The notes under the pieces: generated by a model
What the model saw: the letters and a program-made list of their open reading frames with translations, nothing else
Database searches by the model: none
Told to the model about the DNA's origin: nothing
Translations under genes and position numbers: made by a program
NCBI GenBank assembly: GCA_947095535.1
Contig: OX352772.1
Location: 48,999,445-49,063,444, forward strand
Length of the DNA: 64,000 nt
Source: Poecilobothrus nobilitatus
Lineage: Eukaryota > Arthropoda > Insecta > Diptera > Dolichopodidae
Direction of reading: 5' to 3'
Part shown: positions 12,666 through 24,298 of the stretch, one piece after another
How positions within the stretch are numbered: the first letter of the stretch is position 1
Layout of the letters: each line of letters begins with the position of its first letter

Positions 12666-12937
12666 ATTGAAGGAAGGTATCTTATTTTGTGAGAAGAAGT
12701 CAAGTTAATGCCAATAAATAACTTCAGTAAAATTTTTTGGGTCATTAAATAAATAAGTAACTATAGATGTTTTTCTAAAAAAAAAGTATTATTAAAGTTC
12801 AAAAGTTACTAAATTTAAATAGTAATATAAAATGAAAATGTTTCACAATGGGTTGTTTGGTACGCAAATTCCATATATAAAAACAAAATTTAGGTATAGG
12901 TATTATATTAAAGATTTTTTTATTTTATTTTTTTTTG

Positions 12938-13106
12938 TGTATTCCCCTGCCACATAAATGTGACAAGGAAATTACACAGTCTTTCCTTTTCAGGCGTAAA
13001 TTGTCGTAAGAGTGAATTATTCTTACAACGTATGTGGAATTTGAATCCACACTGCCTCGGTGCTTACAACGTACGCTCTTATCTAGGTCACCGAGGCCCC
13101 TAAAGA
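12938..13106 (-). mobile_element. tRNA-derived SINE, copy 3
   Basis: Minus-strand copy with head GGGGCCTCGGTGACCTAGAT, a B-box-like GTGGATTCAAATTCC and the family tail ATTTATGTGGCAGGGGAATA. It is the closest in the window to the 2295 copy. Confidence 0.8.
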
Positions 13107-13463
13107 TTTCTAAGATTTAAAAAGGAAAGAGAAATAATAGTGCTATGAATTTTTATTCAAACAATCAAAAATGATTATTTACTTTGATATAGCAGAGGCT
13201 ATTTTATTATCATTAAAATATTTAAATTTGTCTGTGAATAAACACATTGTATAATAACTAAAGGGCTTAATTATAATTGATACTATTCCAACCATTTCTG
13301 TGTTAATATTTTAAGCGATTGCATAAACTTTTATTTTGGATTTTATCTTAAATATTTTATCTAAAAAACAAAAAAGATGATAAAAGTTTACTTGTTTTCT
13401 CCTTTTCTGTATCTGTCGAATTATAATTATTAAACACAAACTAAAGAGAATCTATTAAAAAAA

Positions 13464-14050
13464 ACGAGGAAAAATGTAGAGTAGACTGTGCCAACACAGA
13501 GATATCCTTACGAATATAATATTTGTTTTTATAAAATTTATGTGCATTTTTGTATAATAGCAACTCTAACAGATTGCCAAGAACCAACCAAATTTTACAG
13601 AAATTATTGTATAAAACTGAATCTTTTATAAAATTTTAAATGGCGTAAAACTTAATTAAGTGCAAAAATATGACAGCCACATGAATCTATTTCGCTAGAA
13701 AAATTAAACATCACAAAAGTTATTTGCAAAAAACTTCAGATCTTTTCCTAAAATTTTAGACTCTAACTTTTAGAGACACTGAGTTATTTCCATATAAAGA
13801 AAGAAGTTATATAAAAATTACTCGAACATGTTGAATTGAACTTGCTCAACTTAAATTTGCTAAAGTGAAATTGTAAATATTTTCTGAAACCTACTCTCAC
13901 AGCCCTTTTCTTTTTTGATTTATCATGCAGACAGAAGCATGGACAGAAGTACATGACTAAATCGAATCAGAATTCGATTCTGAGCATAAATCCGAGTATA
14001 TGTATTTTCTCGGTCATATCTAGCTAGTCTTTTTTAAGAAGTCACAAAAT
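13464..14050 (+). mobile_element. family B repeat, copy B2
   Basis: Begins ACGAGGAAAAATGTAGAGTAGAC and contains the same head (ATATCCTTACGAA in place of ATACCCGTATGAA), several internal units, and the tail GAATCAGAATTCGATTCTGAGC followed by ATATCTAGCTAGTC. It is more decayed than B1, which lies 800 bp upstream in the same orientation. Confidence 0.7.
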
Positions 14051-14604
14051 TGAATATAATCTGAGAAGTGAGAACTATGTTCGTACAAGGGGCTAACTAA
14101 ATAATGAAATATTTAATATGTGTTTATTTAAATCAATTATTTTAAATTATAACTCGCTTTGAAAAGAAATTTTTAAGAAGAAAAAATAAATTTTTAAAAT
14201 TAATGTTTTTTTAAAAGGAATTTCATTTTTTATAAAATTAAATATTTTTGAAAGAATTTTTTTATAATTTTTAAATTTTTTAAGAAAATAATATATATTT
14301 CAATTTATATTATTTTCTAAATAATATAAATTTAAAAAAAAAATGCTCGCCTCAGAAAAGTAAATCCGCTTGTTAATGTTATTCTGTTCGCCCGTCCTTT
14401 TATCTATTTTAACAACTTCTACACCATTTGAGATAAAACAGAACAAAGAATCTGATTGATCTCATGAAAAAAATAACGTTGTAAAACAACTTTTTTATAT
14501 CCTGAATAATCCTATACGTCCCGAAACATTAGAAGCATATCGGGACGTAGAAGCATTATCAAACAATGTATTTTTTTTAATTAAACAAAGTAATACCATT
14601 TATT
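14051..14604. other. AT-rich non-coding stretch
   Basis: Long A and T tracts with an isolated inverted motif, ATACGTCCCGA (about 14513) and TCGGGACGTAG (about 14540). Nothing coding. Confidence 0.45.
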
Positions 14605-14986
14605 TTATAACTTAAAGTCCACGGACATATGTTCCATAAAGTTTGTCCTCTTAAATGAACTTAAGTTCCATGGAAGTAAAGTCCGTATTTAAATATGGAC
14701 TTAAGTTTCATTAAAATAGAGAGAAGTTCCATGGAATTTATAACCAATTTGCTATGACACATAAGTTCCATTGAAATTAGGATCACTTTGTTTAAGTCAT
14801 AAGTTCTATTGAACGAATAAAATCAAATTTAAATTTTATAAAATTTGTGGAAATATCAGAATTATATATGTATATATAATATATATATAATATATATATA
14901 AATATATGTATGTGAATTGGGTGTATGAAACTTTATCGAAAAAAATTCCGAATTTAAATTTTGTTGAAAAAAATTCTGAATGCTAC

Positions 14987-15051
14987 AAAAGCAGGATTGC
15001 TCCTTTTTCGAGAGATATTTATACTCTTGAAAAAAGAGCAATCCTGCTTTT
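14987..15051. repeat. 28 bp inverted repeat hairpin
   Basis: The arm 14987-15014 (AAAAGCAGGATTGCTC...) pairs with 15024-15051 around a 9-base loop, with one mismatch and one position that is a G-U pair in RNA. The stem extends by a further TGCTA/TAGCA beyond a one-base bulge. Part of the foldback-like element. Two overlapping open frames across it (14862-15056 minus, 14906-15091 plus) come from this symmetry and are not genes. Confidence 0.75.
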
Positions 15052-15267
15052 AGCAATCAAAATTTATACATATGCATTTACGAAATTCTGAATTAGGACA
15101 GATTTTAGAGTTAATTTCAAAAAGAAGGAATTTTCTTGTTACAAAATATTTATACATATTTATTTATTCTGCATTGGGAAGATTTTAGATTCTGAAAAAG
15201 CTTATAACCTTGATTTTACAACCAACTATAAAATTCTTCCTAATTATTTTATTTACATACATATTAA

Positions 15268-15393
15268 ACAAGGTAGAATGTAAACCAACGATTTTTAAAA
15301 GCGGACATTCCCAAAACTCAATATAAACTGTTTAGAATTGTGACTTGCACAAAAATTTGAAAATTTCATTTGCAAATGTGCTAAAAAGTACAA
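15268..15393 (+). mobile_element. family A repeat, internally deleted copy A2
   Basis: Carries the family A start (ACAAGGTAGAATGTAAACCA ... AACTGTTTAGAATTGTGACT ... TTTGAAAATTTCA) joined directly to its terminal TTTGCAAATGTGCTAAAAA. Both ends remain and the middle is missing, which supports both termini as the true element ends. Confidence 0.65.
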
Positions 15394-15580
15394 CTTATGG
15401 GTATTTTATTTGAGGCATAATCTCCAACAAAAAAGTGCGAAACTTATGGCCATTTTATTGAAACTTAATTTCCAACAAAAAGTGGCCAGAACTTCCATGG
15501 AACTTAAGTCCATTTAAAAATGACCATAAGCACAATAGAACCTAAATCAATTATGTCCGTGGAAGTTAAGTCATCCCCCA

Positions 15581-16499
15581 CTTTTTTTTATAACGAAATT
15601 TAAATTTGTTGAATTTCTAATGTGAAATCAACATTTTGTAAATTATCAAATAACCTTTTTCCCCCCTCTTCCTTTCTTCCCATCTTTCAAACAAGTATAG
15701 TTAGACACTAGAAATGCTAAAAGATATAAATCATCTTATAGCCAATATCTGGATGAAGTCATATTTATTTGGTATGTTATGATTATTGGATTCTAGTTTT
15801 AAACAATAGTACTATTTGTAGTCAAAACATTTATGATTTTGGTAGCCGAAGCAACTCTAATATTACATTAAAACTATGTGATGTGGTGTCATTTTACGTT
15901 TGTTTAAAATTCAAAATAAAATCAATAATCCATAATTAAATTATAATTTTTAAAAGTACCCGTATAAATTCTATTAAGTACATAATAATACATATATACA
16001 TATGTATGATTTATATGCAAAAAACTAACCTAATACAAAATGGTTATACCTGGTTATACATATATAACATAAGTATATTTGAAAAACATTTTGGGTCTAA
16101 AGAAATATTTAAATCCCAATCCCCTACTCTTTTTAAATTTGGCTGGTAAAAAAAAATAAAAGATTTTATTAAATTTGGGATCAAATGATTTCTTGCTTAT
16201 TTGACCATTGAATTGTTTTATTTTTGTATGCAGATGTTATATAATAGCGTAAGTATTACATAACATGTAACATGTAATATGTATATAGGTCTGAATTTAT
16301 AATTATCATAAATTTGTAAGAGATAGTCTTTAAAAGACCTTTTGTGGTGCAGTTATATGAGACTAACATTTTTTGTTTTTTTTTTAGAATAAGACATTTA
16401 TATATTCTTTTTTTTTTACAAATTAAAACTTTTGATTTCTTTCTCCAAACAAATTTACCATTGTTAAATATAAAAGCGGATGCAAATACAAATTTTTGT
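15581..16499. other. AT-rich non-coding stretch
   Basis: Nothing recognised apart from ACATATATACATATGTAT-type runs near 16000. Confidence 0.4.
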
Positions 16500-16509
16500 T
16501 CAATGTTAA

Positions 16510-16580
16510 TGTAATAATACGAAATGTCAGATACGAAATAATACCAAATGTCAGATACGATATGTCGATAACGAAATTTC
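16510..16580 (+). repeat. short tandem repeat, ATACGAAATGTCAG
   Basis: Three to four diverged copies of an ATACGAAATGTCAG-like unit. Confidence 0.6.
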
Positions 16581-16689
16581 AGAATCTATTATATAAAAGC
16601 CCTAAACGTTTGCAACAATTTTCTTTATTTTTCATAGCAAAAACTAATACTGCACATAACAGAAAAAAAGAATAAAAAAAAACAGAAAA

Positions 16690-16845
16690 TTTATAGGGTT
16701 GGGTACATAATTCCGAAAATCAAAATCTCAAATTTAAAATCCCGAAAACAAAATCTCGAAAAATCAAAATCCCGAAAATTTAAATCCCGAAATTACAAAA
16801 TTCCGAAAATCAAAATCCCGAAATTTCAAAATCTCGCGTAGACTT
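16690..16845 (+). repeat. minisatellite of AAATCCCGAAAATC units
   Basis: About nine degenerate units of roughly 15-17 bases built on the core CAAAATCCCGAAAAT. A related array built on AAATCTCGCG lies at 18115-18225, and TGTCGGGATTTCG (the core on the opposite strand) is near 17968. Together they may be the subterminal repeats of one larger element spanning 16.7-18.2 kb. Confidence 0.7.
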
Positions 16846-18114
16846 ACATATATGGATATAAATATTCCGGAAAAGGGTTCTGATTTTGAATCCAACTATT
16901 AATACTTACAGTATGCCCACACATATTACATATACACAATATAGCAATCTCATTCAAAAAAATTAAATTTTCACATTTCCATATGGAAAATAATTAATTT
17001 TGAAAACTTCACATACAAAAGTATTCAATTTTGACATTTCACTTAAAAAATAGTGAATTTTATTCGAATTTAGATCTTTTTATGAAAAAAAGATTATTTT
17101 TGAAGGAACGGTGATTGTCGCGCCCAAACCCCCACTACAAAATTTTTTTTTAGTTTTCTTAGTATTACTACATATTTTTACGTTGATTTAAATTTATTTT
17201 TATTATTATTGTAAAAAGTTAAGTATTCTTACAAATAAAAGGAACATAGCTCTCAAAAAACGTTTTTAAGATAAATAAAAACTATATTAGAACAGAAACA
17301 TATTTCTTTTTATTTCATTAAAAAGTTAAGTGACAAAAAACCAATATTATTTCTAGATTGCTAAAATACCAGTATTATTAACCAATATTATATTTTTTGA
17401 TTACCAGACTGGCGTATGCTATGCCGGGTTTACCTAGTATTTTAATAAATATAAAAAGTTAAAATAAATACAGTTAAAAGTTAAATCATATTTTGTAAAA
17501 TCGACTTAGAAATGTTATAACAGTCTATTTTTAATTAATTAATTCGATGTTTATTAAATCGTATCGTATGTTGATTAAATCGTATCGGATATTAATATTA
17601 TATTAATATTAATTTCTTGAAAAAATAAATCTTGAATTTAATCTTGAAATAAAATATTTTTCAAGATATTTAAAAAACAAAAAAATATTTTTTAACTAAA
17701 AAAATAACAAAATTAAAAGTTTTTCAACAAAACAAAAATACCAAATCAAGATTGTTCTTTTTTTCGCGCAAATCTATATGCGAGATTCTGAATTAGGACG
17801 GATTTTAGAGTTGGATTCAAAAGCGCAGGGTTATACGCTTTTTCCATAATATTTAATTATATGTATGTACAAGATTCTCAATTAGGAGAGATTTTAGAGT
17901 TGATTTAAAAATTAGGGTATTTCATTTTTCCAGAATATTTATATTAATGTATATGTATGATTTTAATTGTCGGGATTTCGTTATAGGCCATATTATGTTT
18001 AATGAATTTTAGTGACGTGCTTAAATACTTGATATATAAACTCTCAAAAGAATACGTTTTGATAATTTAATTAAAACTATATATTTATATATTATAATGT
18101 ATTTATAAAGTGAA
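16846..18114. other. non-coding interior between two minisatellites
   Basis: Mostly AT-rich. It contains two diverged family D units at 17785-17960 (each with GATTCTGAATTAGGACGGAT-like and TTTTTCCAGAATATTTAT-like blocks), also seen at 15090-15250 and 56430-56780. No coding signal. Confidence 0.45.
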
Positions 18115-18225
18115 CGTATTGAAATCTCGCGAATCAAAATCTCATGTATCATAATCTTTATAAATCTCGCGTGTCATAATCTCGTGTCTTAAAAACTTGT
18201 GTTTCAAATTCTCGAGTTTTTACGA
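18115..18225 (+). repeat. minisatellite of AAATCTCGCG units
   Basis: About seven degenerate units with core (A/T)CATAATCTCGTG or CGAAATCTCGCG. Related in style to the 16690-16845 array. Confidence 0.6.
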
Positions 18226-18394
18226 TATTTTTTAAAAAATCTCCCTAAAAAGTATAAAATTTTTTTTTTAAATATAATATGTATGTAAAAAATAGAATTA
18301 CAGGGAATTTTAGAATTGAATAGAAAATCAGAGTTCCAATAATTTGTTTAACGGGGGCCCATTTTTTTCTTTTCAAATCATCATTTCAAAAATA

Positions 18395-18535
18395 AATAAT
18401 TTTAATTCAAGATTTCATTTTCAAGATTTTTTTTGTTCAAGATTTTTTTTTTCAGGTTTTTGTTTTTCAAGATTTTTTTTTTTAAGTTTTTTTTTTCAAG
18501 ATTTTTTTTGTTCCAGATTTTTTTTTTCAGGATAT
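18395..18535 (+). repeat. 15 bp minisatellite, TTCAAGATTTTTTTT
   Basis: About nine copies of TTCAAGATTTTTTTT with small variants (AAGTT, CAGGTT, CCAGAT). The array sits between CGGGGGCCCA (18350) and TGGGGACCCT (18538), the only GC-rich patches nearby. A 68-codon frame (18344-18550) rich in Phe-Ser-Arg is a by-product of the 15-base period. Confidence 0.85.
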
Positions 18536-18545
18536 CGATGGGGAC

Positions 18546-19255
18546 CCTAGTATTATATATTATATATTAAAGTTTTTCAGTGTTGTTTATTAGCTACGAA
18601 ATATACTAGTATAATAAATTATAGCTTATGATAAATTGTTTCCCATCGTACGTCGCTTTCGGAACCATTTGGCATCCACATATATTCTCTAAATTTGAAT
18701 TATTTTAAACAACAAAAGCAAAAATTTAATCAACAGTTAACGCAACAAATAACAAATAATTCTTAATAAAATGGTGATTCTCTAAAATCTATTCTATTAT
18801 TTTAGTTTTTGTATATATATAGAATTTTTATGATACAACTAAGTTTAAAAAATGTTTATATTTTTCTTCAAAATGTCCCTCTAAATTTTCCCCCATCCTT
18901 CACAATTTCTATATTTCCAAAACTTCTTTTTCCAAGCACCCTGCCTATACATGTATGTATTGCGAAAATGATAACGGTACATTTTTATTAAAGGTCGATC
19001 CTATAAAGTTTGGTTTTAATAGCGGTTCGTTTTTATTATGGTTTATGTCTAACACTATATCCAAAGTAACCTAGTGTAACCTGACTTTCGATATTTTGTA
19101 CTAATCCTTGTAAAAAAAAGAAAAAAAATAAGTAAAATATTTCGTCAAAGATTAAACAGATTTGTATAAAACGATTTGATTGATTCAATAATATTTTCTA
19201 TATAGGTTAGACTTAGCATAATATGTTATATTTAATTCAGAAAATATAGGTTGCT
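18546..19255. other. AT-rich non-coding stretch
   Basis: No recognised gene. The frame 18809-18991 has no domain features. Confidence 0.4.
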
Positions 19256-19960
19256 CTAAAATAATCTATTTAACACTATATCTGAAATGATAATATTATA
19301 TTTTTTTTTTTCTTCCTTCTCCTTTGGGGAGCATAGGAACTTCACAAAGTCTCTGTATCTAACTCTATTTTTTGCTAGCAGTTTCACTTCAGACCAGTTT
19401 CTCCCTGCTTCCTCTATCTCCTTTATTACTGTCCTCCTCCACGTAATTCTGGGTCTTCTAACTTTTCTTTTTCCTTGAGGCTTCCAATCAAGGGCCTCTT
19501 TGGCTATAGAGAAATTTTTTCTAAGTGCATGGCCAATCCACTTGCATTTCCTCTCCCTGATGACCAAATTTATGGGTTTCTGATTGATTATAGTTCACAG
19601 GTCGGTGTTTGATATTCTTTGTAGCGAGAATATTCTGCATATTATTCGCAAACATCTGTTGATGAATACTTGTAATTTGTGGATTATTTTTTCTGTGACC
19701 AGACATGTTTCACTGCCGAGTAGCAAGACCGATTTAACACATGTTTCAAATATTGTTAATTTTGTGGCTCTCTTAATTTGTGCTGATCGCCATCCTTCCA
19801 TTGTCTTGCAAACCCCGCTTTAGCTTTCTTAATTTTAGCCTCTGCATCCTGTAATATTCCACTTTCTGTTGTAACTATGCACCCAAGGTAGTTTTAATTC
19901 GACACATGTTCTAGTGGTGTATCATTTACTTTTATTGGTGTGGTGCTGGTTGTATTTATC
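19256..19960 (-). pseudogene. RTE-like non-LTR retrotransposon, ORF2 C-terminal fragment
   Basis: Minus strand. From about 19930 the frames give NYLGCIVTTESG (the FxYLGSxVTxxGG motif after the RT), then TIFETCVKSVLLLGSETC (FxxxVxSVLLYGSETW), VFINRCLRIICRIF (FxNRCLRxIxxI), RERKCKWIGHALRKN (RRWxWIGHxLRK) and DWKPQGKRKVRRPRITWRR (WxPQGKRxxGRPxxTWRR), with terminal LCS near 19330. The last 103 codons are open; upstream parts lie in two other frames. A classic 5'-truncated copy of the long C-terminal region typical of RTE/BovB-like elements; the RT catalytic core is absent. Confidence 0.85.
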
Positions 19961-20889
19961 CTAATATTATAATATAATCTCATCTATTCATTTTAAAACA
20001 TTTCTGTTCCTTATTTTCGAATCCATTATTTTGTGAAAGAGCAGTTAAGTTTACTTTTTTAATTTCCTTATAAATATTAGATTTAGAAGTTCGTATAGAT
20101 GTAATTTTAGATCAACAATCATTTATCGAATCGTTTTTATAATCTATTATCATTGAATATCGTAATATATTTTGATCAATTAATTTAAAAACTAGTTCTA
20201 GTTTAAATTGTTCCGAAATATTATATTTCTTCATCTTGTTCTGACCAAATTTTTTCAATAATTACAACACATTCAAATTTATTTTAAAAAATTATATACT
20301 TCCAAAATCAGTGTCAGACAAATTTTAGTTGAGCTATGCAGTAGAAATTAGAATCACTTTATTAAATCTGTTCTAATTATAATAATAAATAATGATAAAT
20401 AATAATGATTATAATAATGATAAATAAAAGTTGTCTCACGTACAATTAATAAAAAATCAATAATATGATCTTAAATATCCTGTATAAATTAAAGAAATTT
20501 CTCCGCTTTAACAATCATACCAATGTTACCTCTTATATTTCAAATACTGCAAATCAAAAAAATAATTAAAACAATATCGACTGTTGTAATTTAAAATACA
20601 TATAGGTAACTCCGGTTTTGAACCGGATAATGTAGAAAAAATGAACCGGATTTTAGAGAAAAAAAAAGTACTTTTAAATTTAAATAACTAAAAATTGTTT
20701 TAGTTATAGTTTAGCATCTTTTTGTAATAATCACGTAGAATGGGAATTGGAAAAAAAAAAACTTAAATTAAAGTATAAATTAAAAAAAAAAAAAATATTA
20801 TATATTAAAACTAAAAAGAAGAGCGCATGTATTCCTTTTCATTACTTGTAATATTATTACATATTTTTATATACCTTTAAAAATAACAT
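19961..20889. other. AT-rich non-coding stretch
   Basis: Contains degenerate AATAATAAATAATGATAA repeats near 20380-20425 and a short palindrome TCCGGTTTTGAACCGGA near 20612. Nothing coding. Confidence 0.45.
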
Positions 20890-21749
20890 TAATTTATGTT
20901 ATTATTTAGTTTTTTTTTTTTTTTTTTTATAGGTATTTCTTTTTTTTTTAGTTATAAAATTGAAACCGGTTATATTTTTTTATTCCTTCTTTCATTTGTT
21001 CGTCACTTATTTTTCTTTTTTTCTTTTATATTACATGGGTACTCTTATTGGACTGGTATGTGTCTCGATTACTTTTATAATTTATTTTTACAATGTCTGC
21101 CTGCTTTCTAGCCCACCCACATATTGTGGTTTTCTTTTCTGGAAGAGAAAAAAAAAGTTTTTTAGCTTGATTTTCTTTTCTTATTGTACTTTAATATAAG
21201 TACCGTTACCGTTAAAGTTTTGTTTTCTGTTTCTTTCTAATAAAACCACTTAAAATTAACAATTTTTTCATTTTTTTTCGGACGAAATGACTTACAGGAA
21301 CTTCTTTTAAGATTTAAGAAGTCCTATACATATGTATGTACATACATGTACCTTAATTTTTGTTTTGATCAATTTATTGTGTTAAAAATTATTTAAATTA
21401 AATGGCGGCAAACATTTTACTTTGTAGGTAGGTATATTACTGCAACAGTGGATTCTATTTTAAAAAAGTTTTCCATATTCTCTTAATAATACAAAAAAAA
21501 AAAAACTGTACCCTATAATATATATATTTATATACGTTAAAGTAATTATTTTGTGGCGCTAAATTTTGTTTTTTATTTTTTTACTTCTACTTTTTTTTCT
21601 TTTTTATTTCTATTATAATTATGTAGTAATTAATAAAAAAAAAATTTAATTATAAATAACAACAACAAGTACCTAATAAGAATATTTTATAAAAATATAA
21701 CCAGTGTTATATACATATGTACATATATACCGTAATATATACGTAACGT
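20890..21749. other. homopolymer-rich A/T stretch
   Basis: Dominated by T and A runs and ATACATATGTATGTACATAC-type repeats. Open frames at 20896-21111 and 20960-21199 are Phe-rich translations of T runs. Confidence 0.45.
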
Positions 21750-21837
21750 ATATACCGTTAAAATTAAAAATGTAAACAATAACCTAACTTTTGCACGCAA
21801 TCAAAAAACACATTGTTATTGTTTTTTTAACGGTATA
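21750..21837. mobile_element. 88 bp MITE-like inverted repeat
   Basis: ATATACCGTTAAAA at 21750 is inverted as TTTTTTAACGGTATAT ending at 21837, and inside it AACAATAAC pairs with GTTATTGTT. The same terminal motif flanks a hairpin at 59311-59353. A very short non-autonomous DNA element is the likely reading. Confidence 0.5.
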
Positions 21838-23640
21838 TTTCGGCTCCGCCTGTACACGTGTTTTTTATCCTTTTCTTACAAATAGAAACTTTTGATTTGT
21901 AAAAGAGAAAATTGCAAAAAAAAAAAATTTTTTTTTTAAGAAAAAAAGAAAGTGACATCAACAACAGAATATAAACAAAAATATATGTGCATATTTATAT
22001 TATGTACATGCATACAATATACACAAATACAATCAAAGTTGAAGACAAAAAAAAAAAAATTGTGATTAGTACACCACCAATAACAACAAAAACATCAATT
22101 CAAAAAAAAAAGTAAAAACAATCTATATTTTTTTGTGTTATATTTTATTTTTCCCATCTAACGGTATTTGATTGTCGTTTTTTTTTTTTTTTTGTTTTTT
22201 GAATCTGCCATCACCGCTCATGAGAAAAAAACAATTTTTTTTTTCTCCAGTCTCTCAAATGTTTATAATATTTTGTAAACAGTATTCTGTATGTTAACAA
22301 AATTTCAAACTACTAATATTAACATTATTCACATAACATTTAACAGGTAACAGATATGTTTTAAGGATAATATTGAAATTCAAAATGTACTTTGTACTGT
22401 ATTAAGAGAATAAATTAAATAAAAAAAAATTAAAAAAGGAAATTAAAAAAAAAAAAAAAATACATAATGATAAAGTGTAAGAGAGAAAGATAAAGAAAAA
22501 AAAAGTAAAATAAAATAAGAAAAGAAATTATTAAAAACAAGGATAAGGAACATTTTTTTTTTTAAAAAAAGTTTTGTGCTAATCTAAAAAATAAACAAAA
22601 TTGTTGCACACCATAATATCATTATTGCAAAACACACACCCAGTTCCCACACCTTTCAGATTATTTTATTTTTTATTTTAGATGATGTATGTACATATGT
22701 ATGTATGTTTATGTATACTTCAAAATTCTAAAAGTGAGTATGCACTGTATACATAATATATATAAATATTTATGCAAATTTTTTTTGCGGTTTTAAAAAA
22801 AGCTTTTTTTTTTTTGTTATACAAAAAATGATAACAAATGGTATGTAAAGGAAACTTATGTTCATGATAACAGAAATTGCTACATACATACATATTATAT
22901 AATATATTTTTTTATTTTCAATTTCAGTTCTAATAATCAAATTACAGTTTAAGTTTTTTGTATTACAGTTAACCGTTATAACTAGATATTGCAGCATTTT
23001 ACAACATTTACCTACAAACATACATAATTAAAAAATTTTTTATATTTACATATCTATGTATATATGCATGTACATATTATATATTATTTATTTATATATC
23101 TGGTTATATTTTTATTTTTTACAATTTTTTTAAACAATTTTTTTATATACCTACATAGCTATTTATATGATATTCAATAAAATGTGTTTATAATGTATAT
23201 GTATTTGTTTTAGTGGTTGTGAGAAAAAATTTATTTCTGTATTGATAATAACAGTCACTTTTTTCTTTTAATTTTGTAAAGCGTTTTTTTTTTTTTAATA
23301 AAAACGAAAACTAAAACAAAATGTTTTAAAAAATAGAAAAGGTATGTAAATAAAATTATTCTAAAAAAAAATTTCAAAATAAAGTAAAGTTGAAAAGAGA
23401 GAGAAAAAAAAATTGTATTAACATTAACCCAACCCATTTTGTGACCACATTATATTTTTTTTATTTATTTTTAAACAGACAAGAAATTCTGTTATTTTTT
23501 GTATTTTTTTTTTATGTTTTTATTTAAAAGAAAAGAGATTTTTAAAGTTAATATTTTTAATTTAATTTAAAAAAAAAAACATACATATGTACATATGTAT
23601 CTAGTTTAAAGTTTTAATAAAACACTAGTTGAATAAATTA
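21838..23640. other. homopolymer-rich A/T stretch
   Basis: Long A and T tracts and TACATATGTATGTATG runs near 22690 and 23585. It resembles UTR or intron DNA of flies, but no exon is visible. The minus frames 22770-23021 and 23255-23437 are low-complexity. Confidence 0.4.
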
Positions 23641-24183
23641 ATCGGTCACTAGTAGGAATAGAGTAAAATTCTTTATATGGTGTAATTTATCTGGGCACAG
23701 TGATGAAACGAGTTTTTGGATGTATTTTATTTTAGGTACATTGATCCTTTTCAAAATTTACTGAGAGATAATCTGAATAACGTGATGAAACGCTATATGT
23801 GTCCAACTAAGCGATGGGGACACTTAGGGCTTCAAAAAGCCTTTGAAAACTCATATCGGCAACTTATTTAAAGAACCGTAGCACCTATATTTGTTAAATT
23901 ACGGACGCCTACCTACGCCTTTGCCTTTCAATTATGTGTATATTGTTATAAGATATTCAACGGTTTTGATACAGGATGTTTAAGAACAAAAATTGTTATA
24001 GTTAATAATATTTTTATATTTTTATTTATTTATTTATTTTTATTAATATTGCATACATAAATGTAATGCAATATTATTGAACCATCGGCTACTATGGCCA
24101 TTATAGGTTTTATACTATTATTAAATTATATACTAATATTATTTATTTTGTTTACATTATATACTATATATTTACATTATATT
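23641..24183. other. non-coding stretch
   Basis: A moderately complex segment (23640-23960) contains CTGGGCACAGTGATGAAACG and is not matched elsewhere in the window. It is followed by a (TTTA)n run at 24019-24040. Confidence 0.35.
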
Positions 24184-24298
24184 TGGTCGTAAAGGAGGTA
24201 TGTAAAGAAAAAAACACTTACGACCTGTGCAGGGATCCAACCCACACTCCTTCGGTTAATATGCCACACGCCTACCCACTAGGCTACCGAAGCCCCTT
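24184..24298 (-). mobile_element. tRNA-derived SINE, copy 4
   Basis: Minus-strand head GGGGCTTCGGTAGCCTAGTG, then A-box-like AGCCTAGTGGGTAGGCG, B-box-like GGGTTGGATCCCTG (plus 24232-24245) and CGTAAGTGTTTTTTTCTTTAC. Related to copies 1-3 in the head, but with a different or truncated tail. Confidence 0.7.

Larger units (their letters stand above)
14605..15580. mobile_element. foldback-like element with palindromic ends
   Basis: The left end (ACTTAAAGTCCACGGACATA near 14613) is the inverted complement of the right end (TATGTCCGTGGAAGTTAAG near 15552). Both ends contain multiple short palindromic subrepeats of the kind AACTTAAGTTCCATGGAA, as in foldback elements. The interior holds a strong hairpin (14987-15051), diverged family D units (15090-15250) and a deleted family A copy (15268-15393). 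No transposase is present. Confidence 0.5.

Noticed and set aside
18344..18550. 68-codon Phe/Ser-rich frame
   Set aside because: Generated by the 15 bp TTCAAGATTTTTTTT minisatellite, whose period is a multiple of three.
20890..23640. UTR or 5' exon of a host gene
   Set aside because: Homopolymer and TACATATG runs are suggestive of fly UTRs, but no coding exon, splice pair or conserved peptide could be found.
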